In this document: in pieces, positions 53,641-64,000 of the stretch | Layout of the letters: every line of letters starts with the position of its first letter | Position numbering within the stretch: the first letter of the stretch is position 1 | NCBI GenBank assembly: GCA_015039365.1 | Contig: WION01000133.1 | Location: forward strand, 1 to 64,000 | From: Amanita rubescens | Lineage: Eukaryota; Basidiomycota; Agaricomycetes; Agaricales; Amanitaceae | Direction: 5' to 3' | Length of the DNA stretch: 64,000 nt | Program-made: the position numbers and the translations under genes | Notes under the pieces: generated by a model | What the model was told of the DNA's origin: nothing | The model's database searches: none | The model's input: only the letters and a program-made list of their open reading frames with translations

Positions 53641-56600
53641 TCACCAGCCTGCGTAGTGGTAGTCGTTCGCTGCCCAACTCCGATTCCTTGCGAATGCCCT
53701 AGTATTAGACTCCTGTCCCGCTCCTCCTGCCGCAGCCGCAGGCACAGCACCTCCAGCATTCCCGTTGACGTTATGATTAGCTGTACCCTTTGCGCTCAAG
53801 TGGACGACGTTTGGGGGCTCGTTTGTCGTTAGCGGTCTCAAACCGTTGATAACGTTTCCCTGCGCGCCGCCACCGGTACTGGCTGTCCGTCTGAAACCTA
53901 GAATATTATTCTTGCTCACTCGCCTCTCCCAGAGAAGATTCCGCCTTAGACTTTCAGACATTTCAGTCTGCATCATGTGTAGTCTTGTTGTCCGCGGTGT
54001 CGTGGGTAGTGCAGTTAATGGTAGATTATAAGGATGAGACAACACTTGAGGTATAGGCGAAGGCGACGTATGCATCCTAACAGGCCCCGGAGGCGGTTGC
54101 AAGTGTGAATGGTGCCGTTGATGATGTTGATGATGCTGCTGCTCATGCCGCTGCACCCAAGCTGGCTCATCGTCAGTCGACGCGCGACGATTTGGGCGTA
54201 TGCCACGACGCTCCGCAAGCGCTCGCAGCTTCTCCTGCGCAACGCTCTTCGACAACTGAATCGCTCGCTCGTCCTCACTCTCGCTCTCCTCCTCCAACTC
54301 CGCATCTTGCGGACGTGCACGTGGCCTGTACCCACTGCTTGACCGTACATGTGGATGATGGCCCTGTTTGGAAACACCAGGCGAAGAGTTCAACACGCCA
54401 TTCTCGCTAACACCAGCATTCGACCGCACGCTGCCTACAAGGACTTGTGATGCGATAGGCCCCGCCGCAGAGCTCTTGCTCGGTTTAAGACTCGGAGCTA
54501 GCGTCCCGGTTCCTGGTGCACCCGGATGCTGTTGCGGAGCAGAAACGTGCCTTCTAACTTCCGTCGGGGCAGTAGCGGCAGGGGGTGCAAGCGTGCCTTG
54601 CCCTTGTTCTTGACTGTTCCGGTGTGCAGGTTGATGTGGCTGGGTAGGCCGTTGTGCCTGGAATTGAGTCAGATTGGGCTGAGCAGGCCCTACAGCACCC
54701 GTCATCGTCAAGCCCGCATGCAGTCTGATGTGCCCCTGTCCACCCCTTATCTCGCCTGTACTGAGTCCACGCCGATAAGGGTGATTGGGAGGGAAGATCT
54801 GGGGATCGGGGTTCATTAGCTGAGTCAGCAACCCAACGCTTGTCGTCCGTGCGAGATTATTGCTTGGAGGAATCTTGGCGAACATCTCCCGCTGTCGCTG
54901 AGCTTCCAAAGCGGCTTGCTCGATGGACTGCACATGAGCCTTTCCATGATTCACCGATTGACGTTTGGCGTTGCGAACAAGCTGACTAAGCTTTTCGATG
55001 TGATGCGCGTGAGGATGATGGGGTGGGTGATGGTGAGTGGGTAAATGTTTATGTCGATTGGCTTCATCGACATGGGCATGAGCTCCCGCTCTATGCTGCT
55101 GGGTTGGTGGCGGCGGTGGCGGCGGTGGTTGCGGTTGAGGATGAGGTTGTTGCGGTTGCATTTGAGCCTGTTGAAAACAATGTCATCCTATCCTGTTAGA
55201 TGAATATTTGAAAAGATCATTTACCTTGGGACGTTGTGCATTGTTTCCGCCAGACTTGACTACCTCTGCCTCATCAGCACTCATATCCTCGCTAGACCAC
55301 TCATCCGACTCTGTTTCATACTCGTCCGACTCGCTCGTCGCGAGGACGATTCGCCGCTGTTGTTGTTGGGGCAAAAGCGCTTCCTCCTCCGCTATTATCT
55401 GCGTCTCCCCAACCACCATTTTGATGTCAGCCTCCTCTTCAACAACCTTCACCTCCTCTTCCTTAACTTTGCTCAGCATTACGGCAATCGCGACGGGAGC
55501 TACTGCTCCCGATACTTCCGATCCGCTCCCTACGCTCTTCGACCCTATTCCGCTTCCTTCATCCGAGTTGGAGCCGATGTTGAACGTCGGCCGCTTCAAA
55601 GTATCATCATCATCATCCTTCTCTTCGATCTTGTCTTTTGATTTCGACCTCTCCCTCTCCCTATCAGCTGCCCTGCGAGCACCAAGCCGGGCACCCACTC
55701 TTGTTGCAACTGCGGCCTTGCTTCTCGACCTCGTCGTGCCACCGGCAGAAGTAGTCCGCGTCATCGTTAGTGCACCCCCACCTAACCCTAACCCTGGACC
55801 ATGGCTTTCGCGGCTACGACTCCGGCTTCCGCTCCTACTCTGGGTCCCACTCGAAGTTGTCGGTGCGATAACAACGTTGCCGGTGCTATTTGCCCGCGAC
55901 ATCTTCTTCGTGCTAGAAGTAGGCTTCCCTCCTCCGCTGCTCTGACGACGTACAGGCTCACGAGGCCGAGGAGAACCCTTTCCAGATTTCTTCGAGGGTG
56001 ACTCAATAGATGCCGTATCCTTGGTTGGTGACGAAAAGATGGACTTTGTTGGGCTAACCGTAACATCCTGCACGGCGGGCGACTCGCCGAAAATGTGCGC
56101 AATCACAGACGGCGAGGACGGCACTAGCCTAAGGAAGTTGGATCGCTTTGACGTAACTGTCCCGATCTTGGTTTGAATGGTCAGCGGATGATGCAATTGT
56201 TCCCTGTCAATCGGATTCATCGTCTTCGTTTCATGCTGCGGAGGTACCAACGCCTCCTCGGTGAGTGCGGGGGAGGGTGGGACTTGGAGTTCCTCACGCT
56301 GCATCCGCGGAGCCCCGGCCTCAGCCACTGACGTTATAAGGGTATGGGCAACGTCGGCGGTAGATGTATCACCCTGAACAATTAAGCTTTGCTCGGATTC
56401 TAGCCCACACACGACGGGCAGAACGGGCGCCATGTGGAATAAGGGGGGTGGGATAAGGTGCTGGTTGCCGGAAGGAACCGTAACATGAACGCCGGTTGTA
56501 AGGATGAACAGGGAGCTGGCGCTGGAAAGAACCGGGGTAGCAGGTGGTGTGGGGTGTGGAGTGGGATTCGGCGTTGGGTTCACGATGATCAAGCGCGGAG

Positions 56601-57662
56601 GTGGCTGTGTAAGACCAGGAGGCGCTATAAGAGTCGTATTGAGGGATGGAACTGGGTCCCGAAGGGAGGATTCAGGAGAGGCGTGAATAAGGTTTGAAGC
56701 GGCGATCAATGGGGCTGGTGGGCTCGAGGTATCAACTATGGTCAAGGCTGGCACTTCCGAACCTGACGGATCTTGAGCTTCTAACAATTGCATCGGGCTT
56801 GAATCAACGAGATCAGGTGACGTTGGTCCTTCTGGGAAGTTTTCATTTGACTGAGGGAGCGCGCGGTGCTTGTTATTGTCCGTGGATGAAGTAGGTAGCG
56901 ATGAGCGTTTTGCGTCGACGTCCGATGGTGGCTGATCATACTTTAATGGACAAGTTTCTGAAGGGGGCATTGCAGAGGCTGTATAAGCTTTGCGCCACGA
57001 GGAGACAGCACGTCTCAGCTCTTCTGGGGGCGGAAGGGATTGAGGTAATAAATCGCAAATAATCTTGCCTACTCCGGTACTGATAGGCTTCGCCTTCTTC
57101 ATGAGGGAAACCGAAGACAGCCGGCGAGTAGCGGTTGGCCTGATTGAGGCTACACAAGTCAAGCGATCTGACGATAGCATAGCATATGTGGGTCTGATGA
57201 AGACGTTGAAGTCTCTAATACACACCTGTCATCTGCGGTGCCTGCACAGGTGCAAGACCGTTCGATTGAGAGGTAAGAGCAACCTCTTCCGGGGTAGGTG
57301 GCCTATAAGCGCGATCATCGGCCTCGATAAACCACTTTTCTGAATTGGAGTCGAGGGTGTACTCGTAGCGGTCCCCGGAAGATATCATCATTTCGCGATA
57401 CCACAATCGCCAACACATATTTTCGAGCCTCCGTCCATCCCTGAGAGACTCTTTGCACTTGGTAAACACTTTCGATAAGAGCGTAGAAAAATTGGTGACC
57501 GCCTTCCGAAAGTAGAACGAGAGACTCACGGGTCCATAAACCTGGCAGGGCCTCGCCTCCGTCCAAGTCTCTCACTGCGTCCGCAGCGACTGAGAGGACG
57601 GGAGCAGGAAGAGCGACGAGCATGGGCAGCCAATGCCACTGGAGGAGATAAGGCTTCGTCAA
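53641..57662 (-). CDS. DUF1752/DUF3295 regulatory protein (nitrogen/carbon repression type)
   Basis: Four exons (57662-57530, 57468-57226, 57149-55225, 55167-53641) sum to 1276 codons (1275 aa). Near the N-terminus TLFTKCKESL and DGRRLENMCWRLWYREM form the short DUF1752 motif, also found at the start of AreA-type GATA factors; near the C-terminus TEMSESLRRNLLWERRVSKN is the DUF3295 signature. Fungal proteins with both modules are nuclear/cytosolic regulators tied to nutrient (nitrogen or carbon) repression. The long middle is disordered: Ser/Thr/Pro-rich, with a basic Ser-Arg section (SRSGSRSRSRESHG), acidic patches (SESDEYETESDEWSSEDMS) and His/Pro/Gln runs. No zinc finger is present. The ATG at 57662 is the first in frame; a Met 14 codons later is possible. 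Appears intact. Confidence 0.8.
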
Positions 57663-60267
57663 AGGCCTGAATAAGACAAGATGAAAGACAACAAGGCAGG
57701 AGCAGTGTCGCCGTGCGGGGATGTCTGATTAAGGCTAAGATGAAACAAACAACAGGAAAATGAAGCGAATAGGACGGACCCTTGCGACTAAGAGTAACGA
57801 GAGCGTCGCTTCGGACGGATATTCCCCGTCGCTGTTGCGGACGTCGGGAAGAACTTGAAAGCTCAGGTGGAAAGCCGCGAGCCGAAAAACGCTTCCCTTA
57901 CAAAATAAAAACAAATCGGCCCGAAGTCACAGATCACCAGGTGACAGATTATGTAACATTCCCGGCTCATATGACCGCCGCTTCGGCACTCCGGCATCCG
58001 GTCTGCGCCGCGGCGCCGCCTCGTGCCTGCGTTCACCTGACCGATGTCCGAATCGTGGAATTCCCATATAACAGGGTCCGCCGGGATACACAATGCCTTT
58101 AGTGGCGCCACTTCGCCTTTTCGGACTTGTTTCACCTTTTCACCTAGGGAGAACTCGGAAATATTTCTTTCCCCCGCACACAAGACGCCGCTCATCCCCG
58201 ATTTCACGTGGTCCAGGGTAGGGCTAGAACTGACATCACAACAACGTACCACCTCTGCGACCCCTCGGGTAAGCGCTTATCATCATCATCATCATCATCA
58301 TACCAGCTGGCGACTCTATTCGCTGGCGCCCTCATCAGACCGCAGCAGTTGCAGAAATATAGCAACTTCTGTGGCGCGTTGTCAAGCTTCAAGACGGGAT
58401 CATCATACTGTCGTAATCGAGCCCGTAGCTCCTGTTTCGCCACCCGCTATACATGCAAAAGGTACCGCGCGTGGAACCCCAGCATTTGACAGTTGTTCAC
58501 TTCCCGGGATACTGGCGTGTTCAAACGTCAACACTTTGTATCAACTGTCATTTGACATTCCTATCAACAGCCTATGATCACAATAATCACAGTGTCCCTA
58601 GGTAGGAAAGACGCTGGAATTTTTTATGGCGTCATATCATCTTTAAGTTTACCCCACATTCACAATTTACCCCACCTCCACGGCGTGCTTCTTCGGCTCT
58701 TAGTTTCGATCTAAAGATTGATGTCAGTGATGAATACATATGGTGGCATGCCGTCACGATTCACGAATATGAGTCTTTGACCCTATAAACGTCAGCCCCT
58801 TTACGGTCTCGCATGGACATTAAGGCGCACGTTGACCACTAAACACCTAAATACGGTCAAGCACGGGCAAGTTGCGTTACACGTTTACACCCCAAACCAT
58901 TTCGCTTGAGTTGTACCCTAGCGCTAACTTGTTTAGCATTTCAAACAACTGGCCAGCCAGACTCTGCACTTGGCACCCAACGAGTTTCAACATAAGTCTG
59001 AGCCTTTCCCTTAAACATACTACGGAAAAGGCAACACCCGATCCTTTCGTGCCAAGAACTATTAACACGAGGACTGGCACAAAGTGGCACACGACACCTT
59101 AAATTTCTACGAAAGGAATCCCACGATGTGTCAACAGCAGCCATATTGCCGCGGAGAAGTTTTCCTTGTGTCATGTGCATAGGCGTTGGGGTGGCACTAA
59201 TTTAGGGAGAACAGGTCGCGTGCGTGCTGGGGATAGGCTGGCTTTGTTCTATATAAGTCCCAAGCCTCTCGGCGCTACTACAAGCTTAAGGCACGCAGCT
59301 AGATGTTTAGGCCGACGTGGTAATTAAGCACCGCAACGTCCAACAAACCAAGCTTGCTACAACACCCAAAATTGCAATCGTGTATTCTCCCTCTAACAAA
59401 CGGAATACCTTTCGACGGTCCCTTTCCGAAATAGTCCTTGGGTTGGAAACACGAGTCAAACATCAACGAGGACAACCTTGTGACCGTCCCTGAGAAACCT
59501 GCTCAACAGTTTCAACGCCGGGCGGAAGAGATCCATTTGGGTTCTTCGAATTTGGTACACGTGATAGTTTCCGAGAACTCCTCCATTTTCAAGGCTGTAG
59601 GCGAGACGGAGATAGGTTGGTGTGTTCGAGTGCCAGCACCTTTTGTAGCCTGCCGCTGCGTGTAAAATGTTAGCCAAATCCACAGCGCTGATTTCTTCGT
59701 GCTTCTGTCATGAAGTAAGAACGTAACCTTTTACACGTTTGAGAATTACGACTTTCTTAATAGCTTCGACATCCATTCAACAACCAATCAGTCGGATCGC
59801 GTCAAAAGCTCGTGTTTTCGGTGTTAGGGCGGAAAACACTTTTCGCGCTGTCACAAGCACTCATCAGTCAAAGTGGGGGCAGCCTCGTGAAAAGGAGCTT
59901 ACTGTTTTCCCGTCAATGAAGCTGATCCAGAGGGAACTCGGGCACGGTCGCCTTCGCGATAACTTTGACTCGGACTCGATCATTTCAGAGATCAGTCACG
60001 TTGGAGCCTCGACGAACTCTTTGGGCGCGAAGTCACTTTCGACCTGAAACATGGGCGGTGATTCACTGGCTCGTGATGATAGAGACTGAGTCAATCCTTA
60101 CCGATGCTAAGATAAACTTCACCTTTTGGGCGCTGTTGTCTATCCGCAGTAGGTCACGGGCCAGATTGCATGAATAAATGAGGCGTAAAGGAAATATCGC
60201 CCTCTCCCATGACATGCATGAGTTATGAGCACTTGAGCGATTGATATTGAGGCCTTGAGGGTTGAAG
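57663..60267. other. Intergenic, no gene seen, with a relic promoter
   Basis: ORFs here (for example 57863-58252 on the minus strand, 58044-58577 on the plus strand) have no protein character. A (TCA)n microsatellite lies at 58280-58300. The stretch 59270-59390 resembles 63535-63650, the region just upstream of the MDR gene at 63708, so it may be the remains of another copy. Confidence 0.4.
58280..58300 (+). repeat. (TCA)n microsatellite
   Basis: Seven perfect trinucleotide units in non-coding sequence. Confidence 0.9.
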
Positions 60268-61656
60268 ATGACGCGAATGGCTGGCATGGTCAGAGCCTGG
60301 TGGCTGTGCTCGGCTACTAGGTCGCCGTATCCCAGCATGTCCACCGTCCCTTCCGGCACCAGGCGTTCATCCCGCCTTGCAATTGCAAAATCTGGTAGTA
60401 CCTCCAAAAACCCACCCAAAAAATCCAAACCATCCAGCTGCTCACCTGCCAAGAAAGGCTGTTCTCAACCTCCCTCCAGGCCGACACAGGGCCAACGCAC
60501 CGGAATGTTATACCTCCGAGTTAATAGGGCAGCCTTATATCGATTCCCTGCTCCGACGGCAGTTCAACCCAACCCCGACCCATTACAACCTCTTCCTGGC
60601 ACAACCGGCCATCTGAACGCGATCATCGCGAGTCTTGCAGACCTGCATCCATTCTCAGGCGACACTGCAGACTGGCTCATTCGGGTGGCACGGCTCGTAT
60701 TTGAGCCACTCGGAACGGGCACCCTACATACATTCACGACGGATACACTCCAATCGTGGTTGAATAGAGATATGGATCTATCGTGGGTGAAGGTGGAGCC
60801 CGGTGAGCAGTTGAGGGCGACTATATATGAATTTCGCCCAAATAATACTCCTATCTTGCTCTCCAAAATGAGTCTTCGTCAAGTGAGGTCCGTGACGACT
60901 CCAAACACATCGAGATCACAAGCTATAGCATTCCGCGACGCACTGAATGCGCGTGACGGTGCATGCATTATATCACAACAAACAAATCATCCCGCGCTTA
61001 TTGGATCTCATTTGGCTCCGAGGCGCCTTGGCGATGCCGGTGTCCAATCCGTGATCCAACGCTTCACTGATTTGCACGCTGCGCCAGCGAACAAATATGA
61101 TCCTATCATAGGCATTCTCCTCTTCAGGTCCTTGGACTCGTATGTGAACCTCTATCAGCTGGGATTCTGGACCTGTGGACCCGTAAGTCTCCTTCAATTC
61201 ATTTGATCTCTATCACGTTTCGTACTGGGATGGCAGGACCAATATGTCGTCCACAATTTCAATGGGCCTCTGAATATTTTGGGGGCTCATCCGGGACCGC
61301 TAATCCCGAATATCCCAATGTTACATGATCATGAGATCGCACTCACTGCCCACGACGCGTCACCCCTTCCTCCGGTTGGTGTATTTAACTGGCACTACCT
61401 CCAGTGTGTCCTCAAAAGATTTGCTACCAATGAATATAAGCAAATTGAAAACATTTACCATTTCACCTTGCCATTCCGTACAGAAGACGATGATGATGAG
61501 AGTGACTTTGACTTTGACGACGAAAGAAATATTGCAAACCCTCCTTATCCTTCTTACCCCATCGAGCTTGCTGAGGCGAGAATGCGACAGCATTCGGAGG
61601 ATGCAGAGCGCAATCACGCCATTGTGGAATGGAACTCTAGGGTCGCTATCAGTTAA
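60268..61656 (+). CDS. HNH-domain protein (fungal HNH_2 type)
   Basis: Two exons (60268-61182, 61237-61656) give 444 aa. The core reads RDALNARDGACIISQQTN, HLAPRRLGDAGVQSVIQRF, YDPIIGILLFRSLDSYVNLY and, across the intron, CGPDQYVVHNF. This is the layout of HNH_2-type domains common in Agaricomycetes: a Cys and His in the first half, DPxxGI then HNF at the end. The nuclease residues are only partly conserved to my eye, and such fungal proteins have no proven role. An acidic Asp/Glu stretch (EDDDDESDFDFDDERN) sits near the C-terminus. The N-terminal 60 residues from the ATG at 60268 look unusual (SRLAIAKSGSTSKNPPKKS is the first basic stretch), so a start at 60328 is possible. Sequence after the stop to about 61900 remains protein-like in another frame and may be lost C-terminal sequence. 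Confidence 0.65.
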
Positions 61657-62110
61657 GGACTGTAATTTATTCCACTTGGGATTGTCCGTCTCGTATTTCT
61701 GTGTTCCTGGAAAGTTACCTTGTTCTCTTGTTCTTCGCGATCGAGTATCAAAAAGCAAACGGAATTTAACTGGGATCATTGCGCGATTGTTAAATCAATA
61801 TAATCACCGACGGGATAATGCAAGAGGCGCCTTCTTTCCCATTGATTATGTTGAGGTTAGAGATGACTATCATCCACCAGGAGAACATTATATGTAAGCA
61901 TGCGGACGCCTAGTTAAGTGACCAATGAGAAGCGTGGGAGGGGCTCTTAGTTATTTGTAAATACAGATGATGATCTATGACCAGCTCTTATCGGAAGCCC
62001 GTGAAGGGATAACTTGAACTATTAAAGTAAGGCTGAAGCTCGTTTCACTTCAATTGTCCTCGGAATTCTCAGACAAACGGCAGTGCCACTATTTTTGTAG
62101 TGCAACAGCA
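61657..62110. other. 3' flank of HNH gene
   Basis: Protein-like but frame-shifted sequence continues to about 61900, then non-coding sequence leads into the MDR pseudogene. Confidence 0.35.
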
Positions 62111-63300
62111 CTGCATACGCAGAAACTGCGCTTCGCGCTAAAGGTCCGTTTACCGTCGAGACCATCGACTCTCCAAAACCCCCCTTCCAGGCGAAATCCT
62201 AGTCAAAGTTCAAGCAACGTCTTTGAACTCGGTTGAGTGGAAGATTCAAAAATATGCAATTGCCGTCAATCAAAATCCTGCTGTTATTGTGCCACAAACC
62301 CCGCAGGTGACGTCGAGCCTGAGCTCAGCAACGACCTGACGGGCGTATCCGTCGGAGATAGAGTGTAAGTTGGTGCTGTACAGCTGTACCTGCGCGCGTC
62401 CGATCATATAGAGTCTTCCAAGCAGTTTTGGAACCCGGAAATAAAACGGCTGCGCCTCAGCAACAGTACGTTATCTCGAAAGCGGAAACAGCGTGGCCAA
62501 GGTACGTAGAACACCGCATTCTTGTTCTCCTATCTTGTTGATGGCGTGAACCGTGACTTAGATCCCAGCTAACTGTACGTACGATGATGTCTCTACATTC
62601 CCTTAAGCAGGTGGAGTGGCGTATCTCGGGTTGTTTGCCCCGCACCCCCACGGCATGGGCATTCAGAAACCCCCGCGGAACCGAAGCGAGAAATGGGCGC
62701 CACAATCGTCATCATGAGCGTTTCCAACGCCGTGGTACATAGTTCTTTTATCGCAAGAACATTCAACTCGCCATCTATGGAGCTGTCCAATTCGCCAAAC
62801 TCGCAGGTTTCTTCAAAGTCACTGCGACCAGCTCCATCAAGACACTTACGACCTCAAATTGACGGGCGCAACACACGTCATCGATCGCAGCTTCCCGTCC
62901 CTGCTATTTCTGCCCAGGTTTCAGAAATTACGGGAGGCCTGCCGATGACGTTCGACTTTGCAAACGCTATCTCTGAACCAGATATGCAGCAGAACATCTC
63001 ACGACCTGCTCTCACCATCAAGCGGGATCTCGCGATCGTTCTTTCGGAATCGGTCAAGGAAAAAGACTCCTGGGAAACCAGTGACGATGGTTAACACCAA
63101 AGTCTTGGGGTAAATAGCGAAGAGCTGCCGTTGGTCTCAGCTTGCACGAGGGCATTCGCCACATGCAAAATTGATGCTTGTTGATAACCTCTTTGATGTG
63201 AAGTTCTTCCCGGCGGTTCGGCCGGAAGTGTTAGAACGAATGGAAAAGGACCTCATTTCTCACCTCAAGCTTGTCGCGCGTCCGCACGAGGCGTCGTGAA
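62111..63300 (+). pseudogene. MDR-family oxidoreductase pseudogene
   Basis: The first 255 bp align well with the intact gene start at 63708, with small indels that break the frame (the VEWKIQKYA region and the end GVSVGDRV are recognisable). Further exons follow in order: QQQYVISKAETAW near 62455, the Rossmann part (IYGAVQFAKLAGF) near 62775, GATHVIDRSFP near 62867, and SEITGGLPMTFDFANAIS near 62920. Frames change between them and stops occur. No ATG is seen at the expected position. It lies directly before the apparently intact paralogue and is in the same orientation, so a tandem duplication followed by decay is likely. Confidence 0.75.
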
Positions 63301-63707
63301 ATAAACGATTTGGTAAATGGGTTTCTCGATTCATGATTTTTGTGTTTAGGGTGACTATTGCTTCGTTTTGTTTGCAACGGGTTCATCGGATAGGCTTGCT
63401 CTTGGTGCACGACAATGTGCGTAAAGTTGGATGAACGCATCCATGGCTGTTGTCGCAGCAATAAGTCACATCAGTCAGTTGAGTCTGATTCCCCGCGATC
63501 CCAGAGCTGGTTTTGCACACGATGGCAGCCTGGTCGGCCTACAAGTTTAAGGCATGCGCTGGATGTGTAGGCAGAGCTGACATGTAACTGAGCGCTACAA
63601 TGTTCAAGAGAGCTTGCTACACTCAAATTTGCAATTGACTGTGTCCAATGATGTAATGGGTTTCATCATATCCCAGACCAAACGATCGACACCTTTCTCA
63701 AAGCGCG

Positions 63708-64000
63708 ATGGCACCGCGTACCCAAAAAGCTCTTTTGCTCAAGTCTGCCAAAGGGCCATTCACGGTCGAGACCATCGACACTCCAAGACCCGGCCCTGGC
63801 GAAATCCTAGTCAAAGTTCAAGCAACGTCTTTAAACCCGGTCGACTGGAAAATTCAAAAATATGGATCTATTGTCAACAAATATCCAGCTGTTGTTGGCA
63901 TAGACCCTGCAGGTGACGTTGAGGAACTGGGCGAAGGCGTAATGGGGGTATCCACTGGAGATAGAGTGTAAGTATGGCTTTGCAGCTGTGCTTAATTTCG
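63708..64000 (+). CDS. MDR-family (zinc-type alcohol dehydrogenase-like) oxidoreductase, 5' part
   Basis: Exon 1 (63708-63967) starts MAPRTQKALLLKSAKGPFTV and continues ETIDTPRPGPGEILVKVQAT, SLNPVDWKIQKYG, YPAVVGIDPAGDVEELGEGV and SVGDRV-like VSTGDRV, the GroES-like N-terminal domain of medium-chain dehydrogenase/reductases of the enoyl-reductase/ToxD type. A GTAAGT donor at 63968 ends the exon and the rest of the gene is outside the window. The usual catalytic-zinc Cys is replaced by the LNPVDWK motif, pointing to a zinc-independent NADPH-dependent reductase (inference from the family). The start is set by alignment to the family's short N-terminus. Confidence 0.85.

Noticed and set aside
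55208..55945. 245-codon plus-strand ORF inside the DUF1752/DUF3295 gene
   Set aside because: It is antisense to a clearly coding, Ser-rich part of the minus-strand gene, whose skewed composition removes stops.
57863..58252. 129-codon minus-strand ORF upstream of the DUF1752/DUF3295 gene
   Set aside because: No protein-like pattern, no neighbours supporting it and no splice signals.
1..64000. CRISPR arrays, bacterial operons, rRNA genes or integrated viral genomes
   Set aside because: None seen. Repeats are protein-coding WD40/ankyrin units, gene structure is eukaryotic, and no viral or transposase motif was recognised.

Overview
The window reads as a chromosome segment from a filamentous basidiomycete, most likely an Agaricomycete. 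Genes are split by many 45-70 nt GT-AG introns. Conserved eukaryotic housekeeping genes (Xrn1, PAL, Apn1, Dsn1, DHHC palmitoyltransferase, tRNA-Ile) lie among typical mushroom-lineage accessory families: NACHT-WD40 and NACHT-ankyrin NLR-like proteins, SLATT two-helix membrane proteins, small secreted proteins, an HNH-domain protein and MDR oxidoreductases. The species cannot be named from sequence alone.

Layout. 0-1.3 kb: 3' end of an Xrn1 exoribonuclease. 2-3.1 kb: first SLATT gene. 3.7-8 kb: NACHT-WD40 gene, left arm of a large inverted duplication. 8.1-8.5 kb: repeat and MDR debris. 9.4-12.9 kb: Zn2Cys6 transcription factor. 13.1-14.2 kb: second SLATT gene. 15.2-17.7 kb: phenylalanine ammonia-lyase. 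18.4-21.6 kb: hypothetical genes and relics. 21.7-26.6 kb: second, frameshifted NACHT-WD40 gene, right arm of the inverted duplication. 27.6-31.3 kb: Apn1 AP endonuclease flanked by two copies of a membrane-protein segment. 32.1-38.2 kb: two tandem secreted proteins, an alpha/beta hydrolase and decayed copies of both. 39.3-40.4 kb: a cysteine-rich secreted protein and a small hypothetical. 40.4-43.6 kb: decayed sequence. 43.6-47.5 kb: NACHT-ankyrin gene in an almost CpG-free island. 47.7-57.7 kb: housekeeping block (Dsn1, DHHC, tRNA-Ile, DUF1752/DUF3295 regulator). 60.3-63.3 kb: HNH protein and MDR pseudogene. 63.7 kb to the end: start of an apparently intact MDR gene.

The accessory part is dominated by likely self/non-self and cell-death modules. 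The two NACHT-WD40 genes share a helical N-terminal domain of MLKL/HeLo-like character, two SLATT paralogues lie beside and between them, and there is a third NLR with ankyrin repeats. Duplication, repeat homogenisation and decay are visible throughout. Several otherwise conserved genes (Apn1, the DHHC protein, the alpha/beta hydrolase, the membrane protein) also carry single-base frame breaks, so some damage may be assembly error rather than biology. The strongest anomaly is the CpG desert around the NACHT-ankyrin gene; the modular phase-0 exon architecture of the tandem secreted family is the most distinctive gene structure.
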